This document shows, piece after piece, positions 10,379 through 18,542 of a stretch of DNA of 64,000 nt. The DNA is from Porphyromonas gingivalis ATCC 33277 (lineage in GTDB: Bacteria > Bacteroidota > Bacteroidia > Bacteroidales > Porphyromonadaceae), in NCBI RefSeq assembly GCF_000010505.1, contig NC_010729.1:916501-980500 (forward strand), read 5' to 3'. The notes below the pieces were generated by a model, which did not search any database, had not been told where the DNA came from, and was given only the letters and a program-made list of their open reading frames with translations. The translations under genes were made by a program, and so were the position numbers. Position 1 is the first letter of the stretch; every line of letters begins with the position of its first letter.

Positions 10379-13054
10379 TTATAATGTATAACTGAGAGAC
10401 AAAAGAATATGCCCAGGCAATCGTCTGTATAGGATAGTTGATTGGACTGTCGGGGTAAGGATTTCTTTCATCCATTCATTATCTTTAAGATGGAACACAT
10501 TCTCTCCTTGCAATTTGATGTCTAACTTGCTTAATTTGTATTTCAGGGAGAAGTCCAAATCCCTAAAATAGCGCTTGGCTTCGGCATCTTCAATTCTATT
10601 CGACTTGCCGGAAACAGAAAAAACAAAATTTCCTATATTTACATGAGTTGTTGCGAAACCTCCAAATTCTTGATTCCAAGAGTGGATATCGCTGTACGTA
10701 AATTTCTGGTCAAGACGACTAAAACGTACTCCTATCTCAAAATTAACCGGAGATTGGTACAGCCGTGAAATAAGATCCAATTTCGCATCTACTCTTTTGT
10801 TAATTAATTCGTCTTCTTTATCTACACGCATCAGGTTGTGTTTGCTGAGCGTATATTTACCTGATAATTTTATGTCCAATGGAAGGGTGCCGATTCCCTT
10901 ACTCAAATAGGCGTTTGTTCTTAATGTATTGCTCCATCCTTCATCTTGATAAAAATTACTGATCAATAGTCCCTTTGAGGTTGTGACGGTAATATGCGTA
11001 TCTCTATCCTTGATATAACTTAAATTGCCATACATCGAAAGCCGGTTAAACAAGCTGAAATAGGCATAGGATAAGTTTCCCTTAAACCTTTTTGCAAAAG
11101 AGTTCGATAATTTTGAGGGTAATTGGAGGTTATTGTATCCTTTAGCCAAAATCTGCTGAGAAAAGTAATCGATGGTTGAAGGAGAAACAGCTTCAGAGAC
11201 AGACAGCATTAACCGATGCTGGTTACTCATTACTAATTCGATTGAAGCATGTGGCTCAATATAAAAAAGAGATTTCTCTCTCAATAGTTCCGGAGATGTT
11301 TTTTGTCTATAGGAGGAAAAATAAGAGCCTATGTTAAACCGGAATACCCCCTTGTTTTTCATCAGACTAATGTAAGGCCTGAATACTCTTAAATCGGCTG
11401 TTTCCTCGTTTATACTTGTAGGATAAGCCATCTTAAGTTCATTCCAATTCATCGACATGGAAAACTCACCTCGCAGATATATATTATTCAATACAGGATA
11501 CATTCCACCTACGTAGGCGTTGAATCCTTTTTCCATGTCTTTTTTTATGTGTTCATGAAAATAAGGATAAATAGAATTTCCATTTATATGGGGTAATGGA
11601 AGCAGTAAGACATCGGTATATATGTCACTATTGATCTTTCCTTTGTTGAAAACAAAACTTCCTCCACCGAAAAGAAGCCCTTTGCTCAAAAGCCATTTCA
11701 TCTCAATATCCTGTTTGATACCGGAAAAGTGATTTTTCGGCTTTTCTAATGCATGGATATGATTATCATTGAATGTATTAGCATAGATATTATCGGCATT
11801 ATGGTTTCGTATGTCTATCTTTGTCTTAGCACTGACAGAGAAAAAACGAGAAGGAATCCATTTCTGAGACAAATATTGAGATACAAGTTGGGTCTCTTTA
11901 TCGGCAGTACCTGTTGATATATTTGTAAAATAATTCTCCGGCAAAGTATATGTATCCGTCTTTGTATGCGCCCCTTCTGATTTACCTTTGTTGAACAGTG
12001 TACTTGCTCTGAGTTTGTAGCTTGAGTGAGGGGTCCATGATATATTTATGTTTGCTAAACCTGCCGTACGTGCATGTTCATTCGTCGGAGGCAGTAAGAG
12101 TTGTTGTTCTTCAGGAGATAAACTTAAAGATGTCTGCGTTGAAGCTCCACTTCGGATCGATTCAAAGTCTATGATATTCGACATATAATCTTGAATCGAA
12201 AAAACAGCCTCACTTGTATTATTGACGTTAATGATGGTACTGGCAGATATTTTTGGTAAGACTGTAATCAAAGATGCTTTGCTGATAAATTTGTCTTTCA
12301 GGCCGCCTCCGCCTTCAAAAGAACCGCTTAAAGCTACTTTTTTATTGGACTTCAGATTGAGGGCTAATTGTTCTTCTGCCTTGAAAGCATGGGCAATATC
12401 ACCATCCGTATAATTCGAAAGCAATTCTATCGAATTGGCAAAATCAGGAGGAAGCGTATTCATGGCAACACCGGAAGAAGAGGATAAAATATCCTGCCCG
12501 TCAACCAAGACCTTTCCAATTTTCTTTCCTTGATATGAGATATTTCCTGTCTGGTCAACTTCCATACCAGGCATCTTTTTTACTACATCCCCAAGATTAC
12601 GTTCATTCCCCAGTGTGTAATTCTTGCTGTTAAAAACAATTGTATCTCCTTTAGCATAAGCATCACATGCTCTTGCCACAACAACAACCTCTTCCAACTC
12701 TTTTGTGTCTTCTGTAAGAGTTATATCGAGAGGTGACTTAACTGCCCTAAGAGAAATTTGTTTATGAAATCCCAAGTAGCCAATTGAACGAACATGAATC
12801 CATCTCTTGTCAGGAATAGCCGAAAGTTGTCCTATCCTAAATTGCCCATGCTCATCCGTTACAGCATAGGAAATGTCTTTTTTAGATAAACTATCCGTTG
12901 AGATAACAACACTTGCATATGAGACAGGTTGTTTTTTTTCATCAAGCACTTGTCCTTTTATCGTAATTGTCTGTGCATATGAAACCTCATATCCGAATAT
13001 CAATCCGAATAAAACAAAAAGAACATTTCGTGCAACATATCCAAAGATGTGCAT
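10379..13054 (-). CDS. TonB-dependent outer-membrane receptor with carboxypeptidase-like N-domain
   Basis: This 891-residue protein has a signal peptide ending near SYAQ (residue 28), then a carboxypeptidase-regulatory-like fold (GQVLDEKKQPVSYASVVIS to about residue 115). A plug-like segment follows (KKMPGMEVDQTGNISYQGK, about 165-190), and then a long beta-barrel rich in aromatic strands. It matches the 'outer membrane beta-barrel' branch of TonB-linked receptors rather than a SusC. It is the last gene of a minus-strand operon with the GLPGLI protein (16-bp gap) and a small secreted peptide. The region is visibly A+T richer than flanking core genes, which suggests acquisition. Its ligand is unknown. 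The neighbouring peptide is an inferred candidate cargo, and another metal or peptide ligand is equally possible. Confidence 0.85.
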   Translation of the reverse strand: MHIFGYVARNVLFVLFGLIFGYEVSYAQTITIKGQVLDEKKQPVSYASVVISTDSLSKKDISYAVTDEHGQFRIGQLSAIPDKRWIHVRSIGYLGFHKQISLRAVKSPLDITLTEDTKELEEVVVVARACDAYAKGDTIVFNSKNYTLGNERNLGDVVKKMPGMEVDQTGNISYQGKKIGKVLVDGQDILSSSSGVAMNTLPPDFANSIELLSNYTDGDIAHAFKAEEQLALNLKSNKKVALSGSFEGGGGLKDKFISKASLITVLPKISASTIINVNNTSEAVFSIQDYMSNIIDFESIRSGASTQTSLSLSPEEQQLLLPPTNEHARTAGLANINISWTPHSSYKLRASTLFNKGKSEGAHTKTDTYTLPENYFTNISTGTADKETQLVSQYLSQKWIPSRFFSVSAKTKIDIRNHNADNIYANTFNDNHIHALEKPKNHFSGIKQDIEMKWLLSKGLLFGGGSFVFNKGKINSDIYTDVLLLPLPHINGNSIYPYFHEHIKKDMEKGFNAYVGGMYPVLNNIYLRGEFSMSMNWNELKMAYPTSINEETADLRVFRPYISLMKNKGVFRFNIGSYFSSYRQKTSPELLREKSLFYIEPHASIELVMSNQHRLMLSVSEAVSPSTIDYFSQQILAKGYNNLQLPSKLSNSFAKRFKGNLSYAYFSLFNRLSMYGNLSYIKDRDTHITVTTSKGLLISNFYQDEGWSNTLRTNAYLSKGIGTLPLDIKLSGKYTLSKHNLMRVDKEDELINKRVDAKLDLISRLYQSPVNFEIGVRFSRLDQKFTYSDIHSWNQEFGGFATTHVNIGNFVFSVSGKSNRIEDAEAKRYFRDLDFSLKYKLSKLDIKLQGENVFHLKDNEWMKEILTPTVQSTILYRRLPGHILLSLSYTL

Positions 13055-13070
13055 GAGAACGATTTTCTCT

Positions 13071-13787
13071 TTACATTTTTATGATTTGAATACCTCCCGG
13101 CTGATGTTTGGGATCCACTCCTATTTCTTTCATTTTTTTCTCTCTCAGTTTTATGAACTCTTCCCGACTCAAAACTTCCCCTTTTGAAGGCGGTGTAATC
13201 TTTAAAATTGAAGCTGTGTACTCAACTTTCTGTGCCGAGTAAACAAAACTACCGCTTTCTATCTCCATGATTAAACCTGGTAAACCACAGTACCCAGCCG
13301 GGCCTATTTGTATAGGAATCTCTTCACAAAACCATGCAGTAATAGGCATCTTATCAATATGAGTAATAGCTTTCAAACAAGTTTTACCTAAAATAACCTT
13401 TGTCTCCTTGCCAATCGTCCACGTTAAAGTTGCAAAGGGTTCTTTTACGATGAATTTTTTATCCATAATACCCTCTTGGGACACACGTTCTCGCTTCTTC
13501 ATGTCTAAAAAAACACTTCGTTCTCCTCCGACAATAAAGTTTTTTCCTTGAAAAGCCTCCGAAAGAGCAGAGAATCCATAAAGTCCATCATGGAAATACA
13601 TCGTGTATTCCTGACTTTTTTCTTGCATTTTTTGTATTGCAAGTTTTCGAATTTGTTCATTCTCGATTTGTTTTATTTTTTCAGGAATCTTCATTTCAAA
13701 AGAATAAGAAACCGTCACAGCTTTAGACTGCGAGAAACTTGGCAAAGCGCTCGTCATTAAAAATATTGCAAAAAATAATCTGGCCAT
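13071..13787 (-). CDS. GLPGLI family envelope protein
   Basis: The 238-residue product has a signal peptide (MARLFFAIFLMTSALPSFSQ) and carries the family's defining GLPGLI motif at residues 168-173, within GPAGYCGLPGLIMEI. Cysteines at 137, 154 and 167 may form a disulfide or bind a ligand. The GLPGLI family is confined to Bacteroidetes and has no firmly assigned biochemical function. Members often sit beside TonB-linked receptors, as here. It lies between the small peptide gene (96 bp upstream, with a hairpin in the gap) and the receptor (16 bp downstream), so it probably works in the periplasm together with them. Confidence 0.88.
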   Translation of the reverse strand: MARLFFAIFLMTSALPSFSQSKAVTVSYSFEMKIPEKIKQIENEQIRKLAIQKMQEKSQEYTMYFHDGLYGFSALSEAFQGKNFIVGGERSVFLDMKKRERVSQEGIMDKKFIVKEPFATLTWTIGKETKVILGKTCLKAITHIDKMPITAWFCEEIPIQIGPAGYCGLPGLIMEIESGSFVYSAQKVEYTASILKITPPSKGEVLSREEFIKLREKKMKEIGVDPKHQPGGIQIIKM

Positions 13788-13804
13788 AATACAACTTTTT
13801 ACTA

Positions 13805-13836
13805 ATCAAAGCGGGAGGCAATACTCTCGCTTTGAT
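13805..13836 (-). promoter_or_regulatory. Hairpin between peptide gene and GLPGLI gene
   Basis: A 13-bp stem with a single G-U pair (13805-13817 with 13824-13836) closes a 6-nt loop. On the transcribed minus strand it is not followed by a clean U-run. It is therefore more likely a processing or stability element, or a leaky attenuator, that would let the peptide gene outrun the two downstream genes. Confidence 0.45.
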
Positions 13837-13883
13837 ATATTATAGGACAAGTTATCCAAAAGCCTATAGTCAAAAAAACAGAC

Positions 13884-14096
13884 TTAGTTCTTTTCGATAA
13901 TAATAATAACTACTGTACCATCATCATAGATGATGATCCAAACCTCAACCTCTTGTTGCAACTGAGCTTGAGCCTCTGTTGCAAAGTTTTCAACAGCTAC
14001 TTCTTGTGGAAGTGCCACCGTTTCAGTTGCACCTGCTGTCGGGGCAAAGCACATAGCAGCTAATGCTACGGCTAACGATGCGAAAAACTTCTTCAT
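13884..14096 (-). CDS. Small secreted peptide with isoleucine-rich beta-hairpin tail
   Basis: The 70-codon gene encodes a clear Sec signal peptide (MKKFFASLAVALAAMCFAP...) with a predicted cut after AGA at residue 23, leaving a mature peptide of 47 residues. The first half of the mature part is acidic and Gln/Ala rich. The end is strikingly hydrophobic: WIIIY (53-57), a DDGT turn (58-61), then VVIIIIE (62-68) and EKN. That pattern predicts a two-strand beta hairpin with high aggregation tendency. I recognise no family. It is the first gene of the operon with a GLPGLI protein and a TonB-type receptor, so it may be a cargo, a signal or a toxin-like peptide. That role is inference. The start is well supported by the signal peptide. 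Confidence 0.7.
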   Translation of the reverse strand: MKKFFASLAVALAAMCFAPTAGATETVALPQEVAVENFATEAQAQLQQEVEVWIIIYDDGTVVIIIIEKN

Positions 14097-14136
14097 AGTC
14101 TTTTATTTTTTTGTTTATAAAATTCAGGAAAACACT

Positions 14137-14281
14137 CAGGGCAACCGCATCAAAAATTTCGAGAAAACACAAGTTGCTAATTTTCAAATGATTGCATTTC
14201 GGAGATTATACTCAAAGATAAAGAATGCACTCAAAACTATGATTGATAATCAGGCACTTACATTTTGATGCGGTTGCCCTG
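14137..14281. mobile_element. 145-bp MITE, copy 1
   Basis: This non-coding element has inverted ends (CAGGGCAACCGCATCAAAA and its complement) and is flanked by a 9-bp direct duplication, GAAAACACT (14128-14136 and 14282-14290). Two almost identical copies lie at 16606-16750 and 22153-22297. The ends resemble those of the ISAs1-family element only 80 bases away (CAGGGGTGACGCATTAAAA). The TSD length also fits ISAs1, so that family is the likely source of transposase. It sits in the leader region upstream of the small-peptide gene. Confidence 0.9.
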
Positions 14282-14360
14282 GAAAACACTCTACTTGCCT
14301 TCCTTTGCTGCGCAAAGTAACCATAAAATTGCATATAGCCAAATATTTCGGCATAAAAAT

Positions 14361-15543
14361 CAGGGGTGACGCATTAAAATTGTATTGTGATTAGTTGTTT
14401 TTGGATGCGAGGGATTGAGGACTTCATATTCGTTTTTAGTCGCTCTATAATGAGTAAATTAATCTTTTGAATGATATCCATAATCTGCGCCACATTCCTC
14501 GTTCTCTTGTGCGAGGCATCGTGTCCGAAATAGACATCCAAACAGTGGTGTAACTTATTCTCTATCGCCCAATGCCCACGAATAGCTTGTTTCAATGAAG
14601 AAACATCTGTTAATGACGAAATGTAGTAGGCCACTTCTTCACTCGTTTTGTCACTCTTTTTATCCCTTCGTTTGCGTACAACTTTGTGTATCGACCTCAA
14701 GCCTTTCCGGCGAGTTAATACCTCGTTGGCTTCTATCTCCAAGGGATTGAGAATACTTTCATAGCGACGTGTTTCTATGCGTCCGTGAGATAGTTCCGTC
14801 TGTTCGTCAAGGAGGATATGTTTCTGAAAAAGAGGGCAGAAATAGGCTTCAATCTCTTGCAGACTCAAACTTTGATTCGCTTTAACACACAATACATAGT
14901 CTCCGCCCTTATCGATGATTTGTTCGACAATGGCTGTCTGTGTACCTATGGCATCAATGGAGACAACAGCCCCGTTCAAGTCCAGCAAATCAAGAAGTTG
15001 ATGTATGGCAGGTATTTCGTTTGTTTTTCGGTCGATGTAGAGTTGGGCAAGACTGCACATATCTTGTGGTGAAAAGGCAGAGACGACATGGGATTGTGTA
15101 TCAAAAGAGAGTTTCTTCACTCCCCGCATCGTCTTGCCATCAATGCAAATATGTTTACCCGAAGTAGCCGAGATAAAGCCTTCAATCCATCGCTTATAAG
15201 CCCCCTCAAAAGCTTCTACATCCAACAGACTGATGCTCCTGTTGAGAGTATCATGAGAAGGCATGGTATGCATAAGCTGATGGCCGGTAAGCATTTCGTA
15301 TAGACTTTTCAATTCTTCTTCGTATTCCTCGGCATAATCTTCAATCTCATACCAGGAGGTATTGCCTGAGAGTGTAGAGAGGAAAACGATCAGCAGTAAA
15401 AAGTCAAGAGGATAAATTTTTTTACGCTCTATCCGTGGGCCCGGAACCATGCAGAGGCTTTCAAATAGAGAATGATACATAACTAACGGGGCTTTAACGA
15501 CTGTAAAAGTACTTAGAAAGCTGTTTTTAATGCGTCAGCCCTG
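14361..15543 (-). mobile_element. ISAs1-family insertion sequence
   Basis: This is a 1183-bp element with 19-bp ends (14361-14379 and 15525-15543) that match at 18 of 19 positions. It contains one full-length transposase gene. No target-site duplication is seen in the flanks, which may mean a later rearrangement. It stands directly upstream of xseB, separating it from whatever preceded it. Confidence 0.88.
14374..15480 (-). CDS. ISAs1-family (H-repeat-like) transposase
   Basis: The 368-residue protein shows the family's N-terminal DDE-associated region (RIERKKIYPLDFLLLIVFLS, SWYEIEDYAEEY) and catalytic core. The core includes the first acidic motif ICIDGKTMRGVK (about residue 112), VSIDAIGTQT (about 175) and the C-terminal HWAIENKLHHCLDVYFGHDASH segment (about 310). 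It appears intact. The start codon lies 63 bases inside the right end of the element. Confidence 0.92.
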   Translation of the reverse strand: MYHSLFESLCMVPGPRIERKKIYPLDFLLLIVFLSTLSGNTSWYEIEDYAEEYEEELKSLYEMLTGHQLMHTMPSHDTLNRSISLLDVEAFEGAYKRWIEGFISATSGKHICIDGKTMRGVKKLSFDTQSHVVSAFSPQDMCSLAQLYIDRKTNEIPAIHQLLDLLDLNGAVVSIDAIGTQTAIVEQIIDKGGDYVLCVKANQSLSLQEIEAYFCPLFQKHILLDEQTELSHGRIETRRYESILNPLEIEANEVLTRRKGLRSIHKVVRKRRDKKSDKTSEEVAYYISSLTDVSSLKQAIRGHWAIENKLHHCLDVYFGHDASHKRTRNVAQIMDIIQKINLLIIERLKTNMKSSIPRIQKQLITIQF

Positions 15544-15572
15544 ATTCGTTTACGGTTTCTTCTGCAAATCCT

Positions 15573-15580
15573 TATTTTTG
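15573..15580 (+). promoter_or_regulatory. -7 box for xseB-ispD
   Basis: TATTTTTG matches TAnnTTTG and ends only 8 bases before the xseB start codon. Transcription from it would give an almost leaderless mRNA. The -33 region is weak, probably because the ISAs1-family element ends 30 bases upstream. Confidence 0.4.
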
Positions 15581-15588
15581 CCATTATT

Positions 15589-15783
15589 ATGAGTGAGAAT
15601 AAGACTTATACGGAGGCCATGAGACGCCTCGAAGAAATCGTTCGTGTCATCGAACATGAAAGCCCGGATGTGGACGAGCTGACCAAGCTGGCCGAAGAGG
15701 CTATTGCTCTGATTGATTTCTGTCGGGAGAAACTGACAGTAGCCGACAAGCAGATCGAAGAACTCATGGCCAAACTCTCATGA
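15589..15783 (+). CDS. xseB: Exodeoxyribonuclease VII small subunit
   Basis: The 64-residue product matches XseB. It has the TYTEAMRRLEEIVRVIE N-terminal helix, a central VDELTKLAEEAIALIDFC segment, and a C-terminal helix. Several small subunits pack onto XseA to form the nuclease that degrades single-stranded DNA in both directions. Length is typical. The large subunit gene xseA is not in this window. The gene overlaps ispD by 4 bases (ATGA), so translation is probably coupled. Confidence 0.93.
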   Translation: MSENKTYTEAMRRLEEIVRVIEHESPDVDELTKLAEEAIALIDFCREKLTVADKQIEELMAKLS

Positions 15784-16448
15784 AGCAAAAACGCTATGCT
15801 CTGATCGTAGCCGGTGGTCATGGGCTACGTATGGGGGCCGATCGGCCAAAACAGTTTTTGCTTTTGGCAGGTCTACCGGTGCTGATGCATACGCTGAATC
15901 GCTTTGCCCCTCATGTCGATGCTATAGTATTGGTATTGCCCACAGATCATCATGCTTATTGGCAGGAGTTGTGCCGGAAGTATGACTTTTCGGTCTCTCA
16001 TCGAGTGGTTGCAGGTGGAAATACACGTTTCGCCTCTGTTCGGAATGGATTGCAGGTTGTCCCTGATGGTGTTTTGGTTGCTGTTCATGACGGGGTACGT
16101 CCTTTGGTCAGTGCTGAAACTATCGATGCCTGTTTCGATCTTGCAGAGTTGAAGGGGGCTGTCGCTCCTTGTCGCCCTATGACCGAATCGCTTCGCTATT
16201 ATGCCACTGATGGCAATTATGCAGTGGACAGGAGTCGGTACGTCACGGTACAAACTCCACAGACCTTTCGGAGCGAATGGCTTCGAGAGGCCTATCGGCA
16301 ACCCTATGAAGAGTATTTTACCGATGATTGTTCGGTATATGAACACCATTTTGGCCGACCGGTGGCATTGATTGTCGGTAATATCGAAAATATCAAATTG
16401 ACTACTCCTCTCGATCTATCCCTTGCCAAACTGTTATTGACATCCTAA
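15780..16448 (+). CDS. ispD: 2-C-methyl-D-erythritol 4-phosphate cytidylyltransferase
   Basis: IspD transfers CMP from CTP to MEP, the third step of the non-mevalonate isoprenoid pathway. The 222-residue protein has the N-terminal nucleotide-binding loop (LIVAGGHGLRMG, then RPKQFL near residue 25), the VHDGVRPLVS motif near residue 103, and the TDDCSVYE segment near residue 180. The canonical loop starts PAAG; here it is VAGG, a mild variant. It is translationally coupled to xseB. The MITE at 16606 follows about 160 bases after the stop. Confidence 0.95.
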   Translation: MKQKRYALIVAGGHGLRMGADRPKQFLLLAGLPVLMHTLNRFAPHVDAIVLVLPTDHHAYWQELCRKYDFSVSHRVVAGGNTRFASVRNGLQVVPDGVLVAVHDGVRPLVSAETIDACFDLAELKGAVAPCRPMTESLRYYATDGNYAVDRSRYVTVQTPQTFRSEWLREAYRQPYEEYFTDDCSVYEHHFGRPVALIVGNIENIKLTTPLDLSLAKLLLTS

Positions 16449-16605
16449 TACCTAAAAAACATAAGTTACGTCTCCACATTGTGGAAGAATACAAGACAAA
16501 CTTAATCGAAGACCTCGAAAAGGGCTAGGGTATCTAACGCCATGCCAAGTTTTAGAACTAACTTAGCTACTCAATGTTGCACTGGTGAGTGGAATGTGCA
16601 GATTT

Positions 16606-16750
16606 CAGGGCAACCGCATCAAAAATTTCGGGAAAATACAAGTTGCTAATTTTCAAATGATTGCATTTCGGAGATTATACCCAAAGATAAAGAATGCACT
16701 CAAAACTATGATTGATAATCAGGCACTTACATTTTGATGCGGTTGCCCTG
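16606..16750. mobile_element. 145-bp MITE, copy 2
   Basis: This element has the same ends and interior as the copy at 14137. It is bounded by a perfect 9-bp duplication, TGCAGATTT (16597-16605 and 16751-16759), which marks a clean transposition. It lies between ispD and the tRNA-Asp promoter; the duplicated target reaches to about 20 bases upstream of the promoter's -33 region. Confidence 0.9.
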
Positions 16751-16770
16751 TGCAGATTTTTTGATGACTA

Positions 16771-16799
16771 TTGCATATTGAGGAAAAAACTTATCTTTG
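16771..16799 (+). promoter_or_regulatory. Promoter of tRNA-Asp
   Basis: TATCTTTG at 16792-16799 fits the Bacteroidetes -7 box, with TTG at 16771-16773 about 18 bases upstream as a possible -33 element. It lies 31 bases before the mature tRNA. Confidence 0.55.
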
Positions 16800-16830
16800 C
16801 AACGCTGAAAGAGGTAAATTCATTCGCAAC

Positions 16831-16904
16831 GGTGTGGTAGTTCAGCTGGTTAGAATACCTGCCTGTCACGCAGGGGGTCGCGGGTTCGAGTCCCGTCCAT
16901 ACCG
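16831..16904 (+). tRNA. tRNA-Asp (anticodon GTC)
   Basis: The 74-base gene folds as a cloverleaf. The acceptor stem GGTGTGG pairs with CCATACC (one G-U), the D-arm contains AGCTGGTTAGA, the anticodon GTC is at 16865-16867, and the T-loop GTTCGAGTC is present. The CCA end is not encoded. A hairpin terminator follows. Foreign DNA (IS5-family element, then a conjugative-transposon relic) begins about 180 bases downstream. Confidence 0.96.
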
Positions 16905-16960
16905 CTAAATAGCTGAAAGATAGGCTATAGGTCATCTGAAGCAATTTTAGAAACGAATCC

Positions 16961-16998
16961 AAAAGCGTCTTAATTCCAACGAATTAAGGCGCTTTTTC
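16961..16998 (+). terminator. Rho-independent terminator after tRNA-Asp
   Basis: A 14-bp stem (16963-16976 with 16981-16994, one G-U) has a 4-nt loop and runs into a T-rich tail. It is well placed to end the tRNA transcript. Confidence 0.75.
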
Positions 16999-17085
16999 TT
17001 TGTCGCCACCCCACACGTCGGATGAGGTTCGGAATAGGCGTATATTCCGTAAATATGCCTCCGGTGGTTCCATTTTGGTTACAAA

Positions 17086-18424
17086 GAGACCTTTGAAAAA
17101 TAAGGAGATGGAGGGAAGAGGAGTTCTTGGCATAAAAGGAGCGAGTGAAAGGGGTGGCAGTAAGGAGTGAAAGTAGTTGTAAATCCCCCCTTTGAGGAGC
17201 TACTTGTACGAGCTCCTCAAGGGTGGTTATGCCTTATCCTACGGATGAGGACATAATTATCCCCGGGGTTCTGTATAAATTAAAGGCGATGCTTTCAAGA
17301 ATGTTTTGAGTATGGGTCTTGGCAAGTCCCCGGTATCGACATCGTCCGCCATGAAACCACCGGCGAATACTGCCAAAGGTGCGTTCGATGGTGCTCCGTA
17401 TCGGACTGATTGCTTTGTTTCGTTGCTTCTCTTCCTCGGTCAATGCCCTGTTGCGTTGTGCCTTGTGCATAATGCCGTCTTGAAGGTGATGGGTTTGCAG
17501 GTAGGAACGATTTTCCCCGCAAGCATATCCTTTGTCCGCCAAGACGGCTGTACCTTGAGGTATGTTTGCACCCTGCAATAGCGGAATAAACTCCTTCGTG
17601 TCACTGCGGTTCGCTGCTGTCGTTATCACCTTTTGAACAATGCCTTGAACATTGGTCAGACAATGCTTTTTGTATCCGTAGTGATAACGCTTTTGTTTGT
17701 ACACCCAACGGGCTTCTTCATCCGTCCCTTTACGCCGGCGGACAACCTGTTTTTGATAATCCTCCTCTGCCTCTTTTTCCGCCTCGCTCCGATTGTCTTG
17801 CCTGTCGTCTGCGACTTCAATCGTAATGCTTCCGTTGGGTTTATGCGGCGTCTCCACAAGGCTTGCATCGACAAGCACCCCTTCCCTGACCGAAATGTGA
17901 TGGCGCGAAAGTTGTTTGTTAAACTGCGCCAATAGTTTGTCCATGAGACCCAACTCTGTCAGTGCCGAACGAAATCGACTGATGGTGCTGTGGTCGGGAG
18001 ATACCTCTTCCATCTTCAGTCCCAAGAATCGGGAAAAGGTGATTGAATCATTGATGCGCTCCTCCAGAGCACAATCACTGAGGTTGTACCATGTCTCCAA
18101 AAGCAACATCTTGAATAAGAGAATCACGTCATAAGCCGGGGCGCCGATGGCATTTTGTCGCTTCGTGTATTTCTTGTTGATCAGCGTCCTGATCGGACGC
18201 CAATCGATAAGCGTGTCAACCTGATTGAGGAAGTCGTTTTGTGCTTTGCGATAACGCTTTGAAAGGAGTGCGTCTGCAAATGTTACATGCTCATCGGTAT
18301 TCTTGGATTGGTATGCCATGGGAGGAATATTATGCTGTTTTTAATGCTCAAATATACAAAATAACTCCCTATTATACAATGAATTAATAAACAAAATACA
18401 CACCAATCGCCGTGCAAAGGTCTC
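17086..18424 (-). mobile_element. IS5-family insertion sequence, copy 2
   Basis: This 1339-bp element has the same GAGACCTTTG ends and orientation as the copy at 8590-9929. No target duplication is seen (left flank ends ACAAA, right flank begins ATAAA). Its right end borders the conjugative-transposon relic, so the relic's upstream edge is probably set by this IS. Confidence 0.9.
17234..18319 (-). CDS. IS5-family transposase (copy 2)
   Basis: The 361-residue transposase is full length and differs from the copy at 8739-9824 by only a handful of residues (DDRQDN, HCLTNV, KAISP). The DDE signature segments (VDASLVE, LADKGYACGENR, STIERTFGSIRRW) are all intact. Confidence 0.93.
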   Translation of the reverse strand: MAYQSKNTDEHVTFADALLSKRYRKAQNDFLNQVDTLIDWRPIRTLINKKYTKRQNAIGAPAYDVILLFKMLLLETWYNLSDCALEERINDSITFSRFLGLKMEEVSPDHSTISRFRSALTELGLMDKLLAQFNKQLSRHHISVREGVLVDASLVETPHKPNGSITIEVADDRQDNRSEAEKEAEEDYQKQVVRRRKGTDEEARWVYKQKRYHYGYKKHCLTNVQGIVQKVITTAANRSDTKEFIPLLQGANIPQGTAVLADKGYACGENRSYLQTHHLQDGIMHKAQRNRALTEEEKQRNKAISPIRSTIERTFGSIRRWFHGGRCRYRGLAKTHTQNILESIAFNLYRTPGIIMSSSVG

Positions 18425-18542
18425 ATAAAAAGATAGAACAGGACATGCTTAAGCTATCGGATAAGCTGGATATATTCAGATCTCCGGTGTCACAAGCAAA
18501 ACAATGACTTGAAATTGAATACAAATTCTATAAATCAATGAT
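18425..18542 (+). other. Unassigned remnant between IS5 copy and ORF6N gene
   Basis: One plus-strand frame reads a short hydrophilic tail (KKIEQDMLKLSDKLD...) ending in a stop at 18509-18511. It could be the C-terminus of a gene cut by the IS, but it is too short to assign. Confidence 0.25.

Noticed and set aside
14361-15543. Target duplication around the ISAs1-family element
   Set aside because: Left flank (GGCATAAAAAT) and right flank (ATTCGTTTAC) share no repeat of the expected length.
8590-18424. Composite transposon bounded by the two IS5-family copies
   Set aside because: The interval includes core genes (xseB, ispD, tRNA-Asp), and the outer flanks show no shared target duplication, so transposition as a unit is not supported.
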